A stretch of DNA of 64,000 nucleotides from Nautilus pompilius (Eukaryota > Mollusca > Cephalopoda > Nautilida > Nautilidae), in contig JACATO010002220.1 in the NCBI GenBank assembly GCA_018389105.1, positions 124,001 through 188,000 of the forward strand. Direction: 5' to 3'. The notes beneath the pieces are model-generated. The model ran no database searches and had not been told where the DNA came from. It was given only the letters and a program-made list of their open reading frames with translations. The position numbers and the translations under genes are program-made. Below, piece after piece: positions 53,248 through 62,200 of this stretch; position 1 is the first letter of the stretch; the number at the start of each line of letters is the position of its first letter.

Positions 53248-56200
53248 TCTCTCTCTCTCTCATTTAAATGCCATCTTGGATACTAAAATCTGAGAGATTT
53301 TTCATGGCAGTCTTACAACTAACCACTTTGTAGCAGTTTCTAGAGTAACTGGTCTAATACAGTTATTTGGGGATTGTGTTCTGTGGGTTGCTGAATGGGA
53401 AAATGTAATCACACTAGTGATTTAACAGTTGAAATAATCCTTTGTTGTAAAGAAAGATGATTTCAAAAGTGATGACGTTTTAAATCCCCTCTGGGGCCAA
53501 AATCTGCATCTATATTTAAAGTTTGAAATATTTGGTTGAGTTCTCTCATTTCCAGAAAGACTTAAAAATTCACTACTCAGACATCTTTTAGCAGTAGTAG
53601 CAAATCAGGTTTTATTCTAGGGACAAATATATTGTGCTCTGCGAGAAATATAAGGTAACTTTTTTTTTTTTTTTTTACTTATGCATTTTATGATGCTGAT
53701 GCCAAACAATGCATTTCTTGTTTTCTGTATTCTTTTTCATCCTCTTCTGGGTACTGTGGGTGAAATTTGACTTTTTTTCTTAACTATTGCATGCTCCTTT
53801 TTGGTTGTGTCATTGTTGGCATATGCCAATGTCTACAAGGTAGACAGTCGTTGGGGAAATGGTGTAGTTCTTCAAACATCCAAGAAGCGTTGGCACGGGA
53901 CCTGGCACTTCTGACTTTGGCATGGCAATTCCTACCAGAGGTGTTCATTTCTGAATGTGGAAAGAAACCCATGTATTCAGGTGATGAAGAAGAGCAAGAA
54001 GAAACTATCCTGAACCATTCCCTTAGGAAATGAAGTTGAATCTTCTGCTCTATCGATCCAGGTGGCTGATTGCCGGACTCTTTACCTTTATTCCATGGAC
54101 GTTAAAGGTTTAAGATGCTACACTTTGCCCTTATTAGCAGAATCAGACAAGCCATCTTTACCGGTGATGACGAGGTTGGGGGGGGGGATCATGCATTAAA
54201 TGAAAGTCTGTTTTAGTTATTTGTTGTAGCTTTTCTCTCTCATTAGTGAGCATGAAGTCAACAAGAGGTCACGATGCTTCATCAGAGAGTAAGAAGCGAT
54301 CTGTAGCCAAGAAGAGCACAACAGCGACCAGTGAGGGCGAAGAGAAGAAGACGTGGGAAGCACCGTGGCTAAAGATACAAAGACGACCGCCACCAACTTT
54401 AGAAACTCTCAGTGCAGAAAAGCGAAGAGGTAGATATTTTTCTTTCCTTTTTAAATGTCGTGTTTTAAGAGAATAGTATTTGGGTTAAACTGTCCATGTT
54501 TGCTTGTCTCTGATATTGCCTACTACTTCCTCTCATGGGCCGCCAGTGTGCCTGGTTTGATTCCCTGACCAAGAATGCTGTCCTAGAACAGCTATTGGAA
54601 AAGCACTTCAACTCTTGTGCCTGGTTTTCTTCTCCACCTTTTTGTCAAAAGTTAATAATTGGTGCAGAAAACATTGATCGTTATTCATTATATGTTATGT
54701 CACTTTTGGGGGGGCCTGCAATATTTACTGTTCGTTCGTTGTGGGTTTTTTTGGGTGCTCCCATTTCTGACCCTTGAGATTTTCTCTCTGCCTCCTCCAT
54801 GCCTGCTGACAGGTTATCATTTATCTCTGCACCTTCAACATCAGATATGGGTTCACTCCACTTGATCATTTTTTTTATGAAGATGTGCACAATTGCTCAT
54901 CTTCATCTCTTTAGTTGGTAAAATCCGGTGTCTGATGTCAGTTTACTATATACCCACAGTGAGTAGATGTCATACCTCCCTTGTTGGTATGCATTGCTCA
55001 TCTTTATCTCTTTAGTTGGTAAAGTCCGTTGTCTGGTGTCAGTTTACTATATACCCACAGTGGGTAGATGTCATACCTCCCTTGTTGGTATGCATTGCTC
55101 ATCTTTATCTCTTTAGTTGGTAAAGTCCGGTGTCTGGTGTCAGTTTACTATATACCCACAGTGGGTAGATGTCACCTACCTCCCCTTGTTGGTATGCATT
55201 GCTCATCTTTTATCTCTTTATTGGTAAAGTCCGGTGTCTGATGTCAGTTTACTATATACCCACAGTGAGTAGATGTCATACCTCCCTTGTTGGTATGCAT
55301 TGCTCATCTTTTTTTGATAGTGATCAGCAAATAAATAGATTACTTAGCTCTACAAAATTAGAATTTTTTTTTAAATAAAAGAGAAAATTAAAATTGGCAG
55401 TTAAAAAACAAACAATGCAAATAGAATATTTCAGAGTAACTTCAGTCCATTATTAACAAAAGAAACTCAGCTCCAGATAAAAAAATCCACAAAAATGCTG
55501 CAGAAAAGAGAAGCATTCTGTTTAGATAAGAGTTGGAAAAATGAAAACTTAAAGTATGCAAATTAAATAGAGAAAAACACAGAAAATCTCTTTTTTTTTT
55601 TTTTCATTCAGAATGGGATTGAGATGTTTGATAAATAGAGATTCCTGAATTTCAAGATTGAAGTCTGAACAAGATGTAACTACCAGTGTCTTGATGTCAT
55701 TCATAACAAGTTTATGGTTACAGCTTAAAACAGTGTGATCTAACTGATTGAATTCCCTCTGCTGAGCAGGTGTGAGATGTGAGCCTCTTGTGGATGCACC
55801 AGATGGTCTTGTGCATGTAGGCAGCCTTATATGACTGCCATTATGTATAGTAAATGTGTGATCTGTCTAGGAGAGAAATATGGTTCTTAAGAATTGAGAC
55901 ATCATTCAGCACATTACTTTAAGTTGTAACCATAAATTTGTTAAGAATAACACCAAGATGCTGGCCATGTCTTGTTCAGATTTCAACTTTTAAATTCAAA
56001 AACTTATTTATCAAACTCCTTAACCCTCCTTTAAATAAAATTAAGAACTTTTGTGCCTCTTTCTCTATTTAATATATTTAAAATGTTCCTTTTCCCAACT
56101 CTAACCAACCAACATTATTCTGCTTTCTTATAGCATTTTATTTTTGTCATTTTATCTGAGGTTGATGATGGACTAAGGTTACTCTTAAATATTCTGTTTA

Positions 56201-59200
56201 CCTGTATTATTGTTGGGTCATCTTACTGTCTTACTGGCATTTTGGTTTTTCTCTCTCATTAAATAAATATATCAATATTTAAATGGTATTATACACTGAA
56301 AACTAATTTTTTTTTTAATTTAAGCTGGGTTGTGAATTTGTTAGTGGTTTTGCTACATTATTCATTGTTTTTAAATTTAAAATCTATCATTAATAAAGTT
56401 ATTGTGTGTTTATCTGTTGAATGTAATTGCTCAGCTTAGTTGGAGGGACACATCCTGATTCATTCTGCCTACTATAATGTGTTTGAATGCAGTATGTGAA
56501 GGCTTTATTGCATACACATTGTAATGTTTATGTCATCTCTGACGCTGTTTTTGTTTGTGTACCTGTTGTAGAACAATATCAGACAAGCAGTATCAGCAGT
56601 AACAAGGTGGGCCGAGACATGGCAAGTGTACTGCAGGAGCGACTAGCCGACACTGATGATGTTCACATGGGTATGTTTAATAGTCTAGTACCATGTCAGC
56701 AAAATGTCTGTGAATCTGGATACACCTGTAAATCATAAGCATCACTAATTCAGTCTTTGCCGGGTGAGATCTATGGGTTATTTGCATTTGCTCAGCATGG
56801 TTCCGTTTTTTGAAATTCCTTCCAGACATAAGCCAGATATTAGCAAAACGCAAACATAAATTCAAATAAAACTTTAACTCTTTTACCACCAGTAATCTAG
56901 TGTGGTACTCTAGATGTATAAAACTACAAGCACTGATTTACTGTGGCAGGGTTACAGTACTGTTTTTAATAGTCTCATCTTCACCACAAACACCCACTTG
57001 CCTAGATTTCCTCAGGTATGCAGTGAAAATGTACAGGATTAAGCATATTAGTACTGGAAGGTTTAGCCTGCACGATGGTACCAAAAGAATACAATGTTGG
57101 AACAATGGTGACTCGCCCATCTCAGTTCAACTAATTGTCAAAACTCACATTGGTGAAAGAAAGTAACCACCGAAAATAACATGGGTTTCTATAGAAAGAC
57201 CAGTTTGGTTGTATAAGTTGCCAGCCGTAAAGAAAAGTGTAGTTTGGATTTGATTAGATTATTTTTGAATACAAATTATACACATCCCCGCCATAATAAC
57301 TTGAACATCATAGGTTTTGCATGTAGTTTGTGATATATAGTAGGATAGGAGCACCTTTTGTATACATATATAGGATTCTGGTATGGAATCTTCCAGATAT
57401 TCTCTTGATGTTTGCAGATATTCCTTCGATTGCTGCCATGAGGTTGATTTTTTTACTTTTTTTGTGTGGTGATTGCATAAGTGGTGCGTGTGAAAGTTCG
57501 TGTATGCGTGTTTATCTCCGAGGAGAAGGGATTGGAGTTGGAGGCCGAAGCCGTGTAGGGGCTGAAGCCTGGTGTGGAGCAAGCTCCTGTTAAGGCCTAA
57601 AAGGCCGGGTTAGAGTGACCACTTCCCCCGCCAAAAACCAATCTTGGGAAAAAAGGCCTCAGCACGTCAAGTCCGAAACCGCAGCATGTTCTGGGCTACA
57701 GCGGTACTGATTGTATCTTTCTGCATTTGAAGGGGATGGTGGTTGAGAACCTCTCTCTCTCAAATGCAGCTAAGAGGGTCTTCTAGATATCAGAATTTAA
57801 AGGTCTTCATTGGCTGACAAGATCCACTTTCCGTACCATTGCTTTAAAGTCCACCATGACACTGAGCTTTGTCTAGACTTGTGTGTGTGACCACGGCATG
57901 TGAACTGGGGAATCTGATTTGTTGGTGAAGACTACATTGTTCATATCTCGCCTGACAAAGGCAATGACTTCTACAAGGTTACTCCTCTGTACCTGTGTCT
58001 TTGCAGGAGGAGCTGTTGCACTGTTACTAACACTAAATAGATTGTTGGCAGTCAGTGAATTTGGTGGGCAGCAGTTCTGTTCTTTGAGCACAGTGTTGAT
58101 TCATTGGTGGACTTTTCTGCCAAAATCAATCAATTATATGGTACATGGTAATGACTGCCGATGGTGAAAAATCAGTGTCAGCCTTGCCTGAGTAAATGGA
58201 GTCCCAGCATCGCACTTTCTCGGGAGATGGGTCTGGCCATCGCAGTTGCCCATGTATATTTATAAATTGCAGATGAAACCTTTGTGTGTGTATTCATATT
58301 ATGTGTGGCAGGGATTATATATATTATATATACCAAAAAAAAAAGAAGAAAAAAGCTATCTGATTCATGGTCTGGGATTAATATATCCTTATACGAGGTC
58401 TGTCCAAAAAGAAACCGAACTTTAAAAACAGCGCATCAAACAGCCGGTGCTATGTATCGGTGACCTTGACCTTCAGTCTAATAATAGCCGCATCACACCA
58501 CATCAGTTAGTCATTGATCTACACGCACTAGAGTGAAGGTATGTTTAGTGCACTTGGCGATTTTTCGCAAGCTGAACAATGAAGGAGGATCTTGAAGAGC
58601 AACGTGTTTGTGTGAAATTCTGTTTCAAATTGGGAAAAACTCTTACAGAGACTTTTCTAATGTTGCAGCAGGCCTATGGGGGGGATTGTTTGAGCCGTAC
58701 GCAATGTCACGAGTGGTACCAGCGTTTCAAATCAGGAAGAACATCCATCGAAGACAATCCCAAATCTGGACGACTTTCCATGACAACAGATGACGATCAC
58801 ATCGAGAAAGAACGTGCTGTGATCCATGGAAATTGTCACCTGATTGTCCGTGAAGTTTCCGAAGAAGTAGGCATCTGTAAAAGTTCATGCCACATGATTT
58901 TAAAAGAAAAATTGAACATGCATCGTGTAGCTGCAAAATTTGTGCCGCATCTGCTGGCAGATGAACAAAAAGAGAACCGAGTCACAGTCAGTCAGAAGCT
59001 CTTTGATCGTTCGAATGCTGATGAAAGCTTTCTGAATAATGTCATAACAGGTGATGAAATGTGGGTGTACAGCTACGATGTTGAAACAAAAAAGCAGTCG
59101 TCGCAGTGGGTTGGAGCATCGTTGCCTGACCAAAAAAGCACGTCAGAGTCGCTCAAATGTGAAGGTGATGTTGATCATCTTTTTTGATTGGAAGGGCATC

Positions 59201-62200
59201 GTTCATCATGACTTTATTCCACGTGGTCAGACAATCAATAAAGAGTTTTACTTGGATGTCCTGAGGTGGTTGAGAGAGGCAGTGCGAAGGAGGAGGCCTG
59301 AGGCATGGAAAAACAAAATCTGGATGCTGCACCACGACAACGCACCTGCTCATGTGTCACTCCTTATCCGTGACATTTTAGCAAAGCATGAGATGACTCT
59401 CATCCCCCAGCCACCCTACTCTCCGGATTTACTCCCTTTGTTCCCAAAGTTGAAATCCACCCTGAAAGGTCACCGATTTCAGACGATAGAAGAGATCGAA
59501 GAAAATTCGCTACGAGAACTGCGCACTAACCCTGAAAAACGCATTCCAGGATGCGTCACAAAACTGGAAAAAACGTTGGAAGCAGTACATCAACAGTGGA
59601 GGGAACTATTTTGAAGGAGACAAGTCTGATTAAATTGAAGTAAAGCAATAAATTTGTTTTTTTAAAAAGTTTGGTTTCTTTCTGGACAACAGACCTCGTA
59701 TTTTGACAAATGGAACTCAGAAGCAAAGATAATTTGAAAAGGTGTCTCATAAAGCTGCTGATAGGACCCAACCGATCCCCCCCCAGTACACATGCAGTAG
59801 CCACCTGCAAGCAAAAGAAAAAGAAGTTTGTTGATTGTGTTTTGACCTCGGAGAAGGCAGTTGATTCTCACGTGCATAGCAAGTAGCTAGCAAATTCAAC
59901 TTCTGTCATAACTGGTTTTATAAAGATAAATTCTAACAAATTATTTTAATTGAAAGAAAATGTTATTTTATACGCTTTTTTGGTTCGGTTACTTTGTTGT
60001 TGATTATGTAACTGTTTTCATGGAATTAAAATTATTAAGGATATATGTTGAGTTAGAGCGTTTGAAAACATTACGCATGGACTCAGCTGTTAGTAAATTT
60101 TGATTTCATGCCTTTAACTATTCATATATTAATTTTTTTTTGCACTGCAAGTATATTCATAAACAGAATGTCTCTAGTCATTGTTTTTAAAATATGCTTT
60201 GTGAACCCATGTAAGACTAACATGAATCTTTGGTTGGCAGCATCCGATTCCCTATTGTGAGTTTCACTGAGTAGAATTTTGTCTTCACAAAGTTTGAACA
60301 TTTTGAAAATTTAAACATATACGTAAGCATGTAATATGCATTGCAAGCATATGCAACAAACCTGGAACTAAAAGGTTAAAAAAATAAGTAATGAAAGGAA
60401 AGTTAAAGGAAAAGTTACTACAACAGGTAAATATAGGTAGATGAAATATTGTGGAACACTGGTTTTAATCATGTTGGAAGTTGCCCCAAAGAATTGTAGT
60501 AAATGTGTGCCATACAGGTGGGTCCTTGTGGACGTTGCCCCAAAGAATCATAGTAAATGTGTGCCGTACAGGTGGGTCCTTGTGGACATTTCCCCAAAGA
60601 ATGGTAGTAAATATGTGCCGTACAGGTGGATCCTTGTGGATGTTGCCCCAAAGAATTGTAGTAAATGTGTGCCATACAGGTGGGTCCTTGTGGACGTTAC
60701 CCCAAAGAATCGTAGTAAATGTGTGCCGTACAGGTGGGTCCTTGTGGACATTGCCCCAAAGAATCGTAGTAAATGTGTGCCGTACAGGTGGGTCCTTGTG
60801 GACGTTGCCCCAAAGAATCGTAGTAAATGTGTGCCGTACAGGTGGGTCCTTGTGGACATTGCCTCAAAGAATGGTAGTAAACATGTGCCGTACAGGTGGG
60901 TCCTTGTGTATGTTGCCCAAAGAATGGTAGTAAACATGTGCCGTACAGGTGGGTCCTTGTCTGATATTGCTGTAGCCTTGCATTGAACTCTCAAGTTGTA
61001 CTAGTGGTTGTTTATTATTCCTTAAGGTCAGTAATCTGAAGTTTCATTAATTGCTCCAGTCTCCTAGAAGGTCAGGAGTAATATGCGTGAGCTGAGACAA
61101 CTTAAAATTGCTTAGCATATTAATACTCTGCATAAGTTCCAGAATGAGAAATAAATCATTCTGCATGTAGGGGGAAAGTTCTTTAAAAAAAAAACCTTTC
61201 TGCTTTATCAGTTGGCAGGTGCTGCATATGGAACAATTTCTAATACTTCTGAATATATTCAGAGTATGCCACTTCAGCAACAGCTTACTGATACCTAGCC
61301 ATAGCTAGGCTACTGGCTGGAACTTACTGCTGAACTTAGTGTAACAGAGTGTTATCAGTTGACTTTGGTGGATGTACAGACAGATTGGTTCAGTTCATGA
61401 AAGACTGCAGTACTGATTGTCATGATAATGGTTACATTGCCTTTCTGACTAAATACTATCTTGACATGTTCCATCCAGTAGATATTGTGAAAGATTCTTG
61501 AAACCTGGTCATATTTTCAATCACATGGTAGAAAATTGGCTGCATTCTGCTAATAGGACTGGGAAAGGACTAATTTGTGTTGGACTTTGGCAGACTGGAA
61601 GCAGGTTCTCTTTGAGCGATGGTTACTTTCATTTTTGATGGGAACCCAACCAAAGTAATGCCAGCTGTGACTTGTTAGAGAGCTAACCTTTCCAGCAGTG
61701 TTTTAGTCCAGGGTGCTGTGCCACCCGTCCACAAAAGTGAACTGATTCTTTTTGACGGAACTGCTACAGGCTAGCACTTTGTGGATGATGTCATTAGACC
61801 AATTATACCATTTGTATGAAGACATGGTAATCAGTACTTCCTTGGATGACAGTGCAACAGACTGTTGTGTAAATTACCTTCAAAAGGAGAGAATCCAATA
61901 TCTTCCAACACCTGCTTGTTTCTCCTGAAACTAGACCCCATCAAACATATGCAAGATTAACTCCCTATGTGCAGTGAATGACGACCACATGCTCCTGGGA
62001 CCATTCTGGAAGCATGTCAGGCATCTGGTGAACAGTATGAGAGATAGCCACAATGCTGTACTGCAAGCAGCTAAAGGCCATGTGACTTCAGGGTGTGAGG
62101 TAGTGACCATTTGTTGTCATTGTCATCACTAAAGGCATCAAACAAGTCCAAATATTGTTCAAAATGATCTCTGAATGTCAAACTTTATGGTAAATTTTGA

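Noticed and set aside
52875..53293. Ser/Leu-rich and Glu/Arg-rich open frames on both strands
   Set aside because: Products of the CT-rich satellite tract.
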